Origin: JAVBPB01 sp031549965
GTDB taxonomy: Bacteria > Bacillota > Clostridia > Lachnospirales > Lachnospiraceae
Direction: 5' to 3'
DNA length: 37,157 bases
Assembly (NCBI GenBank): GCA_031549965.1
Contig: JAVBPB010000143.1
Span: 1-37,157 of the forward strand
Shown here: positions 1-8,507 of the stretch, in pieces
Layout of the letters: each line of letters starts with the position of its first letter
Position numbering within the stretch: position 1 is the stretch's first letter
The notes under the pieces: generated by a model
Database searches by the model: none
Told to the model about the DNA's origin: nothing
The model's input: the letters and a program-made list of their open reading frames with translations, nothing else
Translations under genes and position numbers: made by a program

Positions 1-1056
1 CTTGTAAAAATGGGAAAGAAAATGAGCAAAGCGGTGGATCTATTTAAGGATGGAAAGAAACTCATAACAGGAAAGTTTAATGAATTAATAGAACAGGGAA
101 TGAAAGCTTCAAAAAAAGTGTTTGAAGTAGGAGGAACATTAGCCAAAAAGTTAGATCCACGAAAAACCCTATCAAACATAAAAGAAAAAATGAAATCTAT
201 ATGCTTATTTGGGAATTGCTTTACGGAAGATACGTTAGTACATACCGAAAAGGGATATGTAAAGATAAGAGATGTAAGAGTTGGAGATTTAGTATACTCA
301 ATGAATGAAGAAACCGGAGAAATAGGTTTAAAGAGAGTAGAAGAAACATCAACATCATCCGTTCACACAATATTTGAAATAGAAATAGGCAAAAAAGAAA
401 AGATAAAAACAACTAAGTACCATCCATTTTATGTAGAAGATAAGGGCTGGGTAAATGCAATAAATTTGGTAATTGGAGACAAGCTTATTGATGCTCATGA
501 TGCGGTAAAAATAACAGCTATAGAAAAAATAAGATATGAAGAACCTATAATAGTTTATAACTTTCATGTGGAGGATTGGGCTTCTTATTTTGTATCAAGT
601 TGGGATTTATATGTGCATAATGGAGGGAATCATGTTCATAGTTTGGATAATATTAATCCTAATAAGTTATTACCAAGTGAAGGGGATATTGGAACATATA
701 ATGAACTTATTAAAGCAGGAAAAAGAGGTGATAATATTACTCCTCACCACATGCCATCAGCGGAATATATGTCATCTAAAGGCGTTTCAAAAAATGATGG
801 TCTTTGTATGAATATGGAGATGACTAGTCCAGGAACAGGTGGACGTCATCGTATGACTGATACATATGGAAGAAATATGACAGATGCACAAAAGGAATAT
901 TATTATTCATTGTTGCCTAGAGATGCATTGTCTTACGATATTAAGAATTTAAGGGAAATTTATCAAAACCAAGGTTTATATACTGAAGTTAGGCCAAAGT
1001 TACAAGAATATATTAAGAAATATAAAGAGTATATGCCAGAATTATTTGAAAAATAA
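1..1056 (+). CDS. Polymorphic toxin C-terminal part: HINT domain plus nuclease-like toxin domain (5' partial)
   Basis: The reading frame is open to the first base, so this is the C-terminal part of a larger secreted toxin. Counting from the ATG at base 10, a lysine-rich linker (1-65) leads into a pretoxin HINT domain (about 68-205). It has the nucleophilic Cys70 after FGN, the TxxH-type motif TKYH ending at His138, and the terminal VHN at 202-204. HINT domains of this kind cut themselves at the C-terminal boundary and release the toxin. The released part (about 206-348) has PHHMPS (245-250) and GGRHRMTDTYG (277-287). These His-rich motifs resemble HNH/Endonuclease VII-type toxins, but I cannot name the exact toxin family. 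The downstream gene is a matching immunity candidate. The delivery and repeat regions lie outside the window. HINT is secure; nuclease activity is inferred. Confidence 0.85.
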   Translation, partial: LVKMGKKMSKAVDLFKDGKKLITGKFNELIEQGMKASKKVFEVGGTLAKKLDPRKTLSNIKEKMKSICLFGNCFTEDTLVHTEKGYVKIRDVRVGDLVYSMNEETGEIGLKRVEETSTSSVHTIFEIEIGKKEKIKTTKYHPFYVEDKGWVNAINLVIGDKLIDAHDAVKITAIEKIRYEEPIIVYNFHVEDWASYFVSSWDLYVHNGGNHVHSLDNINPNKLLPSEGDIGTYNELIKAGKRGDNITPHHMPSAEYMSSKGVSKNDGLCMNMEMTSPGTGGRHRMTDTYGRNMTDAQKEYYYSLLPRDALSYDIKNLREIYQNQGLYTEVRPKLQEYIKKYKEYMPELFEK

Positions 1057-1075
1057 AAATAGAAGGAGATAGAGA

Positions 1076-1519
1076 ATGGACAAGGGATTAATTGAACAAT
1101 TGTATGAAAATAGACTGTTAAGAACAAGGGAGGAGTTTGAAAAATTTGAAGAAGGTCTGAATATACTATCTGAAGTAATTCAAGAAAATGATATTTTTGA
1201 ATTATGTAGTGTTTTTGATGATAATACAATGGATGAAGAGGTAATGTTTGGATTAATACATCTTATAGAGCTGTTTTCTTCTGAAAAAGCATTTGAATTT
1301 ACAGTTTTAGGAGTAAGTAATATGAAAGGAAATGCTGTAAATTGGGCTAAAATAATTATATATAGGTGCTTAAATGATGATTTTTCTAGAAAAATGTTAA
1401 AAAAAGCAATAAATAAGGTAGATTCTAAAACGAAACAATTAGTATATTTATTATTAAATTCTATAAAAAAGGAAGATTATAATAAATTTGGTGAGTTAAT
1501 TGATGACGTTATAGATTAA
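1076..1519 (+). CDS. Immunity protein, Imm30-like
   Basis: A 147-residue acidic, all-helical protein begins 19 bases after the toxin stop, with AGAAGGAG as ribosome site. The sequence (TREEFEKFEEGLNIL near 17-31, then FDDNTMDEEVMFGLIHLIEL near 47-66) resembles the Imm30 immunity family as I recall it. Members of that family sit directly downstream of polymorphic toxins. It has no signal peptide or membrane segment, so it should act in the cytoplasm by binding and blocking the toxin domain of the preceding gene. The tight spacing supports co-transcription. Role inferred from position plus family resemblance; it could also be another all-alpha immunity family. Confidence 0.75.
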   Translation: MDKGLIEQLYENRLLRTREEFEKFEEGLNILSEVIQENDIFELCSVFDDNTMDEEVMFGLIHLIELFSSEKAFEFTVLGVSNMKGNAVNWAKIIIYRCLNDDFSRKMLKKAINKVDSKTKQLVYLLLNSIKKEDYNKFGELIDDVID

Positions 1520-1601
1520 ACTATGATTATTATATTTTAGAAATTGGTAGTGTAAATAAGTAAGCATATTTGGAAATAAATGATTTTGGTAAAATTAAGA
1601 T

Positions 1602-2036
1602 ATAAAAAATCTTACTGCCACATTTGACTGTCAATATTCTCTTACCATGAGTGGTATTGGAATGGAAATAGCATGCAATAGCTGTCCTGCAAGCTGTAGT
1701 GTACATCTAATTTCACATGCACTGGATAAAATGACAACAAATCCACAACTTCATGGCATACAAGTGGGGATTTCAACGTATATTATGAGTATGGTACAAA
1801 ATCATAGATACGAACGTGTCCGCCAATTTCTCACAGACACAGGCTTTTTTGACTTTGTAAAAACACTTCGCTTAAGTGCAAAAGACTATGTTGATGTTAT
1901 AGACTTGGCTCCATCTATCAAACCAAGCCGAAAAACCTATATTCATTTTGAAGAAAATAGAGAAAAGGCAAAGCAAGTTATAAAAGAGGACTCCATTTTA
2001 AAGAATATTTTTAAAAACGACACTTCTTTAGATTGA
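1602..2036 (+). pseudogene. Decayed 3' fragment of sn-glycerol-1-phosphate dehydrogenase (AraM/EgsA-like)
   Basis: The frame is open from just after a stop at 1596-1598 and contains an ATG at 1647 (129 residues). Translation gives the C-terminal domain of AraM-type glycerol-1-phosphate dehydrogenase. HLISHALDKM, NPQLHGIQVG, TGFFDFVKTL and IDLAPSIKPSRKTYIHFEE are all recognisable, including the two His that normally bind the metal. The N-terminal NAD-binding half and the first metal ligand are missing. The usual SGSEHL stretch reads SCSVHL, and there is no ribosome site before the ATG. The family converts dihydroxyacetone phosphate to sn-glycerol-1-phosphate; this fragment cannot do so alone. 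It looks like a leftover of recombination next to the variable toxin locus. Confidence 0.8.
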
Positions 2037-2070
2037 TATAGTGTGATAATAATATCTAAAAAATTAAAGA

Positions 2071-2111
2071 CTAACTTTCTATTACTATCAGTTTTAGGAA
2101 GTTAGATTTTT
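2071..2111 (+). terminator. Hairpin with U-tract after the AraM fragment
   Basis: A 10-bp stem (2071-2080 with 2096-2105, one T·G wobble) encloses a 15-nt loop and is followed by a T-rich run. It would end transcripts entering from the toxin and AraM-remnant side. Confidence 0.6.
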
Positions 2112-2262
2112 TATTGTATTGAAATATTATCATTGTATAATATTTTATAGTTTTCAGGGTTTTGGAATGTTATATTTGACTAATTTTATTCTTATAGGTA
2201 TAATCCTATTATTAAGTGCAATAAAAAATATAAATCAGATCAAAAAGAAAGACGGTGATCAA

Positions 2263-3867
2263 ATGAAAAAGCTACCTTTAGGAATACAAAGTTTTAGAAA
2301 AATAATAGAAGGTAACTATTTATATGTTGATAAAACAGTATATATTTACAAATTAATAAATAATGCCAGCTATTATTTTTTATCAAGACCCAGAAGATTT
2401 GGTAAATCACTTCTTATTGATACTATTAAAGAAGTGTTTAAAGGAGATAAAGAAATCTTTAATGGATTATGGATATATAATTCGGATTATGAATTTAAAT
2501 CACATCCGGTTATTCACTTGGATATGAGCAATATATCCAGTAAAAACGATGAAATTCTTGAAAAATCAATAATTTCAGCACTTAGAATACAGATAGAAGA
2601 AGAAGGATTTAATATTGAAGATAATATTTCATCAGATATATTTAAGAATTTAATAAGACTATTATATAAAAAGTATAACAAAGGAGTTATAGTATTAATA
2701 GATGAATATGATAAGCCAATTATTGATCATCTGTCAGATATAGAAACAGCAGAAAAGAATCGAATGGTATTAAAAGGGTTTTATGGAATTTTAAAATCCA
2801 TGGATCCATACTTAAAATTTGCCTTAATATCAGGTGTTACTAAGTTTACCAAAACATCAATATTTTCGGAAATGAATAATCTTATGGATATTACTCTTAC
2901 AGAGGATTATTCTAATATATGTGGTATCACACATAAAGAATTTACAGAGTATTTTAGTGAGCATATAGAGAAATTACAAAATATAAATACTATGAAACAA
3001 TATAAAAATATTAAAGAAGAAATTATAAAATGGTACAATGGCTATTCATGGGATGGAAAAACTCTATTATTAAATCCATATTCATTACTAAGCTTTTTTA
3101 GCCAAAAACGTTTTTCGGGATTTTGGTTCAGCAGTGGAACACCCAAATTTCTTATGGATTTACTTAAAGAGAAGCCAGAAGGCTTTTTAAATATTCAAAA
3201 CTTAAAAATAACAGAGTGGCTATTAGATTCAAGTGATATAAAAAAAATACAGGTAGAGCCTTTATTATTCCAGACAGGATATTTGACTATAAAGGAAAAG
3301 TTACATGATGGTGTAGAGGAGGTTTATCTATTAAAATTTCCTAATTACGAAGTTGAACAGACATTTAATATGCATATAATTTCTGAATTTACTGAAGCTG
3401 GAGATTCTTTGGTGCAAAGTGCATATATAAATATGCGTGATGCTTTTGTAACAGGAGATTTAGAAAAAATTCTTTATATATTAAAAGGACTTTTTTCTTC
3501 TATTCCATATAATTTACACATTAACAAAGAAGCATATTATCACTCAATATTTTATGCCATAATGCAGATTTTAGGATTTAAAATTAATGTAGAAGTTGCT
3601 GTTTCCAGAGGTCGAATAGATGGTGTATTAGAATTAGATGACAAGGTATACATTATGGAGTTTAAATATGCTGATTTAAGAAAAGATGAAACAGATATAA
3701 ATAAAGAAAAAGCCATAAAGAAAGAATTGAATTTGGCAATGGTTCAACTAAAGGATAGAGGATATGCAGATAAATATATGGGAAGTAACAAAAAAATATA
3801 TCAAGTGGCTATGGCTTTTATTGGAAGAGATAATATAGATATGCAAATAGAAAAAACTAATTTATAG
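2263..3867 (+). CDS. AAA-ATPase-like / PD-(D/E)XK nuclease-fold protein (copy 1)
   Basis: A 534-residue protein with the AAA-ATPase-like (PF09820) plus PDDEXK_9 (PF08011, formerly DUF1703) arrangement. It opens with LPLGIQSFRKII and YVDKT. It then has a P-loop-like SRPRRFGKS (41-49), lacking the usual glycines, and Walker B VIVLIDEYD (142-150). Near the C-terminus (about 450-470) is the nuclease-fold signature GRIDGVLE...IMEFKY. The family is cytoplasmic, often multicopy in Clostridia and Bacteroidetes, and of unknown function. I place the start at 2263 because the homologous start in the paralog at 32159 aligns there. The frame runs further upstream to a TTG at 2119 and would add a hydrophobic segment. 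By eye the two copies are roughly 60% identical. Nuclease activity is inferred from the fold. Confidence 0.85.
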   Translation: MKKLPLGIQSFRKIIEGNYLYVDKTVYIYKLINNASYYFLSRPRRFGKSLLIDTIKEVFKGDKEIFNGLWIYNSDYEFKSHPVIHLDMSNISSKNDEILEKSIISALRIQIEEEGFNIEDNISSDIFKNLIRLLYKKYNKGVIVLIDEYDKPIIDHLSDIETAEKNRMVLKGFYGILKSMDPYLKFALISGVTKFTKTSIFSEMNNLMDITLTEDYSNICGITHKEFTEYFSEHIEKLQNINTMKQYKNIKEEIIKWYNGYSWDGKTLLLNPYSLLSFFSQKRFSGFWFSSGTPKFLMDLLKEKPEGFLNIQNLKITEWLLDSSDIKKIQVEPLLFQTGYLTIKEKLHDGVEEVYLLKFPNYEVEQTFNMHIISEFTEAGDSLVQSAYINMRDAFVTGDLEKILYILKGLFSSIPYNLHINKEAYYHSIFYAIMQILGFKINVEVAVSRGRIDGVLELDDKVYIMEFKYADLRKDETDINKEKAIKKELNLAMVQLKDRGYADKYMGSNKKIYQVAMAFIGRDNIDMQIEKTNL

Positions 3868-3910
3868 TAACAAAATAGTATAACACTAAAAAATAATAAT
3901 GAAATGATGA

Positions 3911-3940
3911 TTGATAAATAGAAATTTACTGTGGTATACT
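3911..3940 (+). promoter_or_regulatory. Sigma-A-type promoter for nadE-degV
   Basis: TTGATA (3911-3916), an 18-nt spacer and TATACT (3935-3940) lie about 70 bases before the nadE start. The nadE ribosome site GGAGG sits just before the ATG. Confidence 0.55.
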
Positions 3941-4010
3941 AGTTGTAATAAACTTTCAATAATAAAAGAAAAGTAAGGAACCAAAACACTTTAAACTTGG
4001 AGGCCAATAA

Positions 4011-5927
4011 ATGAAACATGGTTATATTAAAGTTGCAGCAGCAACCCCAAAAATTATTGTAGCAGATTGCGACCATAATGCAACCCAAATAATTAATATA
4101 ATAGAAGACTTAAGTAAAAAATCAGTAAAAATAATAGTATTTCCAGAACTTTGCATTACAGGCTATACATGTGGCGATCTGTTTTTTCAAGAAAGCTTGT
4201 TAAAAAATTCCCTTAAAGCTTTAGAAAAAATAATACAAAGTACTAAAAACAAAGACACACTAGTCATTGTAGGTTTACCTTATGATTATAATGGTAATCT
4301 ATTTAATGTAGCAGCAGTAATAAAACAAGGAGAGCTTCTTGGATTAGTTCCAAAACTAAATATTCCAGATTATTCTGAGTTTTATGAATCGAGATATTTT
4401 GTAAAAGGAAACAATAAGCCAATATATATAAATGTCTCAGGAAATAGAGTACCTTTCGGTGCCAATATAATATTTACTTGCAGTAATATAAAGGAACTTA
4501 AAATTGCAGTTGAAATTTGTGAAGACTTGTGGGTTTCTTTTTCACCAAGCAACTATCATGCAATTCATGGAGCTACAATTATAGCTAATTTATCAGCAAG
4601 CAGTGAAATTACAGGAAAATCCGACTATAGAAGGGAATTAATAAAGGCTCAATCTTCAAAGTTAATTTGCGGATATATCTATGCAGATGCGGGTGAAGGA
4701 GAATCTACAACAGACTTAGTATTTAGCGGACATAACATAATTTCAGAAAATGGAACAATTTTATTGGAATCTGAAAGGTTTTTAAATCAATCTGTAATTA
4801 CAGATTTAGATTTAAATAAAATATCCATCGAAAGAAGAAAAATGACTACATTTACCATGGATACCAACATGGATAACTATGAAGTAATAAGTTTTGCTTT
4901 TAATATGGAAGATATTAAACTTAATAGAATATATAGTAAAAGTCCATTTATACCAAGTGATAAGCATATATTAGAAAAAAGACTAAAAGAAATAATTACA
5001 ATTCAAGCAATGGGTTTAAAGAAAAGATTAGAACATACAAATACAAAATATGCAGTAGTTGGTATATCAGGGGGACTAGATTCTACTTTAGCACTTCTAA
5101 TTACAGCTAATGCCTTTGATCTTTTAAATATGAGCAGAGAAAATATTTTAGCCATAACAATGCCATGTTTTGGAACAACAGACAGAACCTACAATAATGC
5201 TTTAAAACTCATGGATAAACTAAATACAACAATAAAGGAAATTGATATAAAAGAATCAGTAATACAACATTTTAAAGATATTGATCAAGACATTAATAAC
5301 CACGATATAACCTTTGAAAATGCACAGGCAAGAGAAAGAACCAAAGTTCTTATGAATATTTCCAATAAAGTGGGAGGTATGGTTATAGGAACAGGAGATT
5401 TATCAGAGCTTTGTCTTGGGTGGGCAACATATAATGGTGATCATATGTCAATGTATGGAGTAAATACTTCAATACCAAAAACCTTGGTACGATTTCTGGT
5501 ACAATATTATGCAGATGAAACAAAGGATTTGGAACTTAAAAAAGTACTTTTAGATATACTAGATACTCCGGTTAGTCCGGAATTGCTACCTCCAAATCAG
5601 GGAGAAATTGCTCAAAAAACTGAAGATATAGTTGGGCCATATGAATTGCATGATTTCTTTTTATATTATATAATAAGATATGGTTTTACACCATCAAAAA
5701 TCTATCGAATTGCTATAAGCACATTTGAAGACATATATACTAAAGAGGAAATCTTAAAATGGCTTAATACCTTTTACAAAAGATTTTTCTCTCAGCAATT
5801 TAAACGTTCATGTTTGCCAGATGGGCCAAAGGTTGGTTCAGTTTCAGTATCACCAAGGGGAGATTTAAGAATGCCAAGTGATGCCAGTGTAAATGAGTGG
5901 ATTAAAGAGCTTCAAAATATTAATTAA
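4011..5927 (+). CDS. nadE: Glutamine-dependent NAD+ synthetase
   Basis: This enzyme makes NAD+ from nicotinic acid adenine dinucleotide, ATP and glutamine, the last step of NAD synthesis, in the cytoplasm. The N-terminal nitrilase-type glutaminase domain (about 5-290) carries the expected Glu-Lys-Cys triad: E46 in FPELCITGYT, K115 in PKLNIPDYSEFYE and C170 in VEICEDLWV. The C-terminal synthetase domain has the ATP pyrophosphatase loop SGGLDSTLAL (about 353-362) and the conserved GTGDLSELCLGW and YNGDHMSMYGVN stretches. At 638 residues it has the size of two-domain bacterial NadE, so it should use glutamine rather than free ammonia. DegV follows after 13 bases in the same transcript. No defects seen. 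Confidence 0.96.
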   Translation: MKHGYIKVAAATPKIIVADCDHNATQIINIIEDLSKKSVKIIVFPELCITGYTCGDLFFQESLLKNSLKALEKIIQSTKNKDTLVIVGLPYDYNGNLFNVAAVIKQGELLGLVPKLNIPDYSEFYESRYFVKGNNKPIYINVSGNRVPFGANIIFTCSNIKELKIAVEICEDLWVSFSPSNYHAIHGATIIANLSASSEITGKSDYRRELIKAQSSKLICGYIYADAGEGESTTDLVFSGHNIISENGTILLESERFLNQSVITDLDLNKISIERRKMTTFTMDTNMDNYEVISFAFNMEDIKLNRIYSKSPFIPSDKHILEKRLKEIITIQAMGLKKRLEHTNTKYAVVGISGGLDSTLALLITANAFDLLNMSRENILAITMPCFGTTDRTYNNALKLMDKLNTTIKEIDIKESVIQHFKDIDQDINNHDITFENAQARERTKVLMNISNKVGGMVIGTGDLSELCLGWATYNGDHMSMYGVNTSIPKTLVRFLVQYYADETKDLELKKVLLDILDTPVSPELLPPNQGEIAQKTEDIVGPYELHDFFLYYIIRYGFTPSKIYRIAISTFEDIYTKEEILKWLNTFYKRFFSQQFKRSCLPDGPKVGSVSVSPRGDLRMPSDASVNEWIKELQNIN

Positions 5928-5940
5928 TGGAGGTAACAAA

Positions 5941-6798
5941 ATGGCTTTAAAAATAATAACGGATTCAGCAGCAGATCTTCCAAGATATATAATAGATGAG
6001 TTTGATCTGCATGTAATCCCTACGCCGGTTGTGATTGAAGGCAAAGACTATTTTGATGGTGATACTATACTACCACAGGATTTTTATAGTATTCTAAGAA
6101 CTAAGGCAGATATACACACATATCATATAAACTCATTTATGTTTAAAAGTAATTTTGAACAATATGCAAAAGATGGAGATGAATTAATTTATATTTGTTT
6201 TTCCACAGGTCTTGCAGGTACTTATAATGCAGCTAATATTGCAAAGTCTGAACTTTTAGAAGAATATCCAGACTTTAACATAACAATTATTGATTCTAAA
6301 TGTGCTTCAGTTGGATTTGGACAGGTGGTTTTAAATGCTTTAACATTACTAAGACATGGTTCTGCAAAAGAAGAAATTATAAGAACAATTCAATTTGATA
6401 TAGATCATATGGAGCATGTTTTTACGGTTGAAACTTTGGACTATTTATTTAGAGGTGGCAGACTTAGCAGAACTTCTGCTATTGTTGGGGGACTATTAGA
6501 TATTAAACCAATAATCGAAATAAACGATGATGGTGCATTAGTTGCAATAGAAAAAATCAGAGGCAGAAATAAGTCATTAAAGAGGCTTGTTGAAATGGTT
6601 GGACAAAGACGCCAAAATCCATCAGAAGCATTAATGGGAATCTGCCATGGTGATGATAAGGAATCTGTTGAGTTAATTAAGAAAATGTTAAATGAAAAAT
6701 ATGGATGTGAACGTTTTATAGAAACATATGTTGGATGTGCAATAGGTGCACACACTGGTCCTGGAGTTATAGGAATTACATTTATTGGAGACAAATAA
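5941..6798 (+). CDS. DegV family fatty-acid-binding protein
   Basis: A 285-residue DegV-fold protein. Family members bind a single fatty acid and, in Firmicutes, act as FakB-type partners of fatty acid kinase FakA. Visible family marks are IITDSAADLP at the start, FSTGLAGTYN (ligand-contact Ser/Thr), ETLDYLFRGGRLSRTSA with the Arg-rich loop, LLDIKPI, and HTGPGVIGI at the end. I chose the ATG at 5941 over an upstream in-frame GTG because GGAGG lies directly before it and because it removes the overlap with nadE. No fakA gene is in the window. The hairpin at 6802-6836 ends the transcript. Confidence 0.93.
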   Translation: MALKIITDSAADLPRYIIDEFDLHVIPTPVVIEGKDYFDGDTILPQDFYSILRTKADIHTYHINSFMFKSNFEQYAKDGDELIYICFSTGLAGTYNAANIAKSELLEEYPDFNITIIDSKCASVGFGQVVLNALTLLRHGSAKEEIIRTIQFDIDHMEHVFTVETLDYLFRGGRLSRTSAIVGGLLDIKPIIEINDDGALVAIEKIRGRNKSLKRLVEMVGQRRQNPSEALMGICHGDDKESVELIKKMLNEKYGCERFIETYVGCAIGAHTGPGVIGITFIGDK

Positions 6799-6801
6799 AA
6801 C

Positions 6802-6836
6802 AAAAAATCAGCTCTTTTAAGAGGAGCTGATTTTTT
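6802..6836. terminator. Bidirectional terminator between degV and the convergent membrane gene
   Basis: A perfect 13-bp stem (6802-6814 with 6824-6836) has a 9-nt loop. It is flanked by A6 on one side and T6 on the other, so it can work for both converging genes. Confidence 0.9.
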
Positions 6837-6840
6837 CATA

Positions 6841-7272
6841 TCAAGGAGTCGCTTTTTCTAAGGTTAGTTTTATAGACTCTTGTAATAGAGATGAGGTATA
6901 TTTACTATCATCTGAAAATGATACTTTATCAATGTCTACGCCATCATAAAGTTGTTTGGTTATTTCGTCAAGTGCAGGTTCTAAGAGTGGATACATAGTA
7001 GCCATAGAATCATCAATATTTACAAGGCGTATTGAGTTAATGTGATCACTATCAACTACAACTTCTAAATTTAATGAGGTGTCATTTAGTACAATCGCTG
7101 AGGTGTAAACACCAGCAGTATATGTAGGTGTAACTTCTGTAGAAACATTATCTTTATTTTTCGGAAGAAACATAAAGACTAGTAATAATAGCAAAAGGAT
7201 TCCAAGTCCTACGAATATTGCTGTATAAACAATTTCCTTAAGCTGGATGATTACAATTTTGGTTTTAGACAT
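6841..7272 (-). CDS. Small membrane-anchored protein, degenerate FMN_bind-like
   Basis: A 143-residue protein with a short basic cytoplasmic start, one strong membrane helix (about 14-36) and an extracytoplasmic domain of roughly 90 residues. The outer domain (YTAGVYTSAIVLNDTSLNLE..., then VSFSDDSKYTSSLLQESIKLTLEKA) resembles the layout of FMN-binding domains that carry covalent flavin. However, the SGAT-type Thr motif is replaced by SDDSKYTSS, so flavin attachment is doubtful. The start is preceded by AAGGGGGC. It is convergent with degV, with the stop only a few bases past the shared terminator, and divergent from the glycan cluster. Function unknown; a surface protein related to polysaccharide or redox partners is possible. 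Confidence 0.8.
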   Translation of the reverse strand: MSKTKIVIIQLKEIVYTAIFVGLGILLLLLLVFMFLPKNKDNVSTEVTPTYTAGVYTSAIVLNDTSLNLEVVVDSDHINSIRLVNIDDSMATMYPLLEPALDEITKQLYDGVDIDKVSFSDDSKYTSSLLQESIKLTLEKATP

Positions 7273-7398
7273 ATTAGCAGCCCCCTTGATAAGTTAGTTT
7301 ATATATTTTATTAGTTCCTATTAAGAAATATGATAAGTTTCTTTAAATATTTTTAATGAAAATATGAACAAGCTAATGTAATAAAATAGAAAAAACAA

Positions 7399-7426
7399 TT
7401 GACATATAAATTTATTATGTTATCAT
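7399..7426 (+). promoter_or_regulatory. Promoter of the surface glycan cluster
   Basis: TTGACA (7399-7404), a 16-nt spacer and TATCAT (7421-7426) lie about 65 bases before the first glycosyltransferase start. The -35 is a perfect consensus match and the -10 matches five of six. Confidence 0.65.
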
Positions 7427-7490
7427 TATAGTTATCAACAAAATTCGATAAATTATATATTAATAATCTTTATGAAGGATAGTGATAATA

Positions 7491-8411
7491 GTGGAAATTT
7501 TAGTTTCAGTTATATGTTTAGCATATAACCATGAAGACTATATAAGAAAAGCACTAGATGGCTTTATAAAACAAAAGACAAATTTTAATTTTGAAATTGT
7601 AATTCATGACGATGCTTCAAAAGATAGTACAGCAAGTATTATTCGTGAATATGAGTTAAGATATCCTGAAATAATAAGGCCTATATATCAGAAAGAAAAT
7701 CAATATCAAAAAGGAAATATAAATATTTTTAAAAAGTTTATTTATCCTCAGGTAAGAGGAAAGTACATTGCCTACTGTGAGGGTGATGACTATTGGATAG
7801 ACGAAAATAAACTTCAAATTCAGGCAGATTACATGGAAAGTGATAAAGAATGTGCTATGTGTTGTCATGGATTTAATTGTATTAATTCTGAAACAGAGGA
7901 GACTATTTATAGTATTTTAAATAAAAACCAGCAGGGGATTTTATCAGCAAGAGAAATTATTAGTCATGTTGATTTCCCGCAAACAGCAACCAGAATGTAC
8001 AGGCGGGAAGTTATAATAAACAGACCAGATTTTTCATTTGGGGGATGTGGAGATTATTATTTGTTAGTTTTTTCATTACTTCATGGGCATACGTATTACA
8101 TAAATAAAGTAATGTCAAATTATCGTATATGTTCTAATGGGTCTTGGACCAACAGAATAAAAAGTGATGGAAATCTAAAGATACAAAATAAATATGAAAC
8201 AATAAAATTTTTAAAAGAATTTGATTCATATTCAGAATATATCTATCATGATGAAATAGAAGATAGAATTGACGAATACGAGTTTAGTATATATATAGAT
8301 CGACGTGAATTTTTTAAAGCTTTAAATAGTAAATATTATAAAAAGGCTAGTTTAATAAAAAAAGTAAAAAAAATTTTTAACCACATAAAATACAAGGTTA
8401 TATTTAATTAA
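7491..8411 (+). CDS. Glycosyltransferase family 2
   Basis: A GT-A fold glycosyltransferase that would transfer a nucleotide-activated sugar to a growing glycan at the inner face of the membrane. It opens with LVSVICLAYNHEDYIRKAL, the usual first strand and nucleotide-binding segment. It continues with EIVIHDDASKDST and the metal-binding acidic motif EGDDYWI (about residues 94-100). There is no membrane segment. The C-terminal third is charged and lysine-rich. GTG at 7491 is preferred: AAGGAT lies about 10 bases upstream, and the family normally starts within a few residues of LVSV. The in-frame GTG at 7482 is the alternative. First gene of the six-gene cluster. Donor and acceptor sugars cannot be read from the sequence. 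Confidence 0.9.
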   Translation: MEILVSVICLAYNHEDYIRKALDGFIKQKTNFNFEIVIHDDASKDSTASIIREYELRYPEIIRPIYQKENQYQKGNINIFKKFIYPQVRGKYIAYCEGDDYWIDENKLQIQADYMESDKECAMCCHGFNCINSETEETIYSILNKNQQGILSAREIISHVDFPQTATRMYRREVIINRPDFSFGGCGDYYLLVFSLLHGHTYYINKVMSNYRICSNGSWTNRIKSDGNLKIQNKYETIKFLKEFDSYSEYIYHDEIEDRIDEYEFSIYIDRREFFKALNSKYYKKASLIKKVKKIFNHIKYKVIFN

Positions 8412-8507
8412 CAATACATATTTTGCTTTTTGGATTGATGGTTTTAGCTGGAAATTTACAACTTAAAAGGAAAGCAGAATAATCCAATAATAAGGAGTAT
8501 GTACGAG

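Noticed and set aside
2119..2262. Upstream TTG as the true start of AAA-ATPase copy 1
   Set aside because: Family alignment with copy 2 starts at 2263. The extension is hydrophobic and has no ribosome site at the TTG. It is kept only as a low-interest finding.
6441..6839. 132-residue open frame on the - strand under degV
   Set aside because: It lies antisense to a well-supported gene, has no ribosome site, and includes the terminator. It is a shadow frame.
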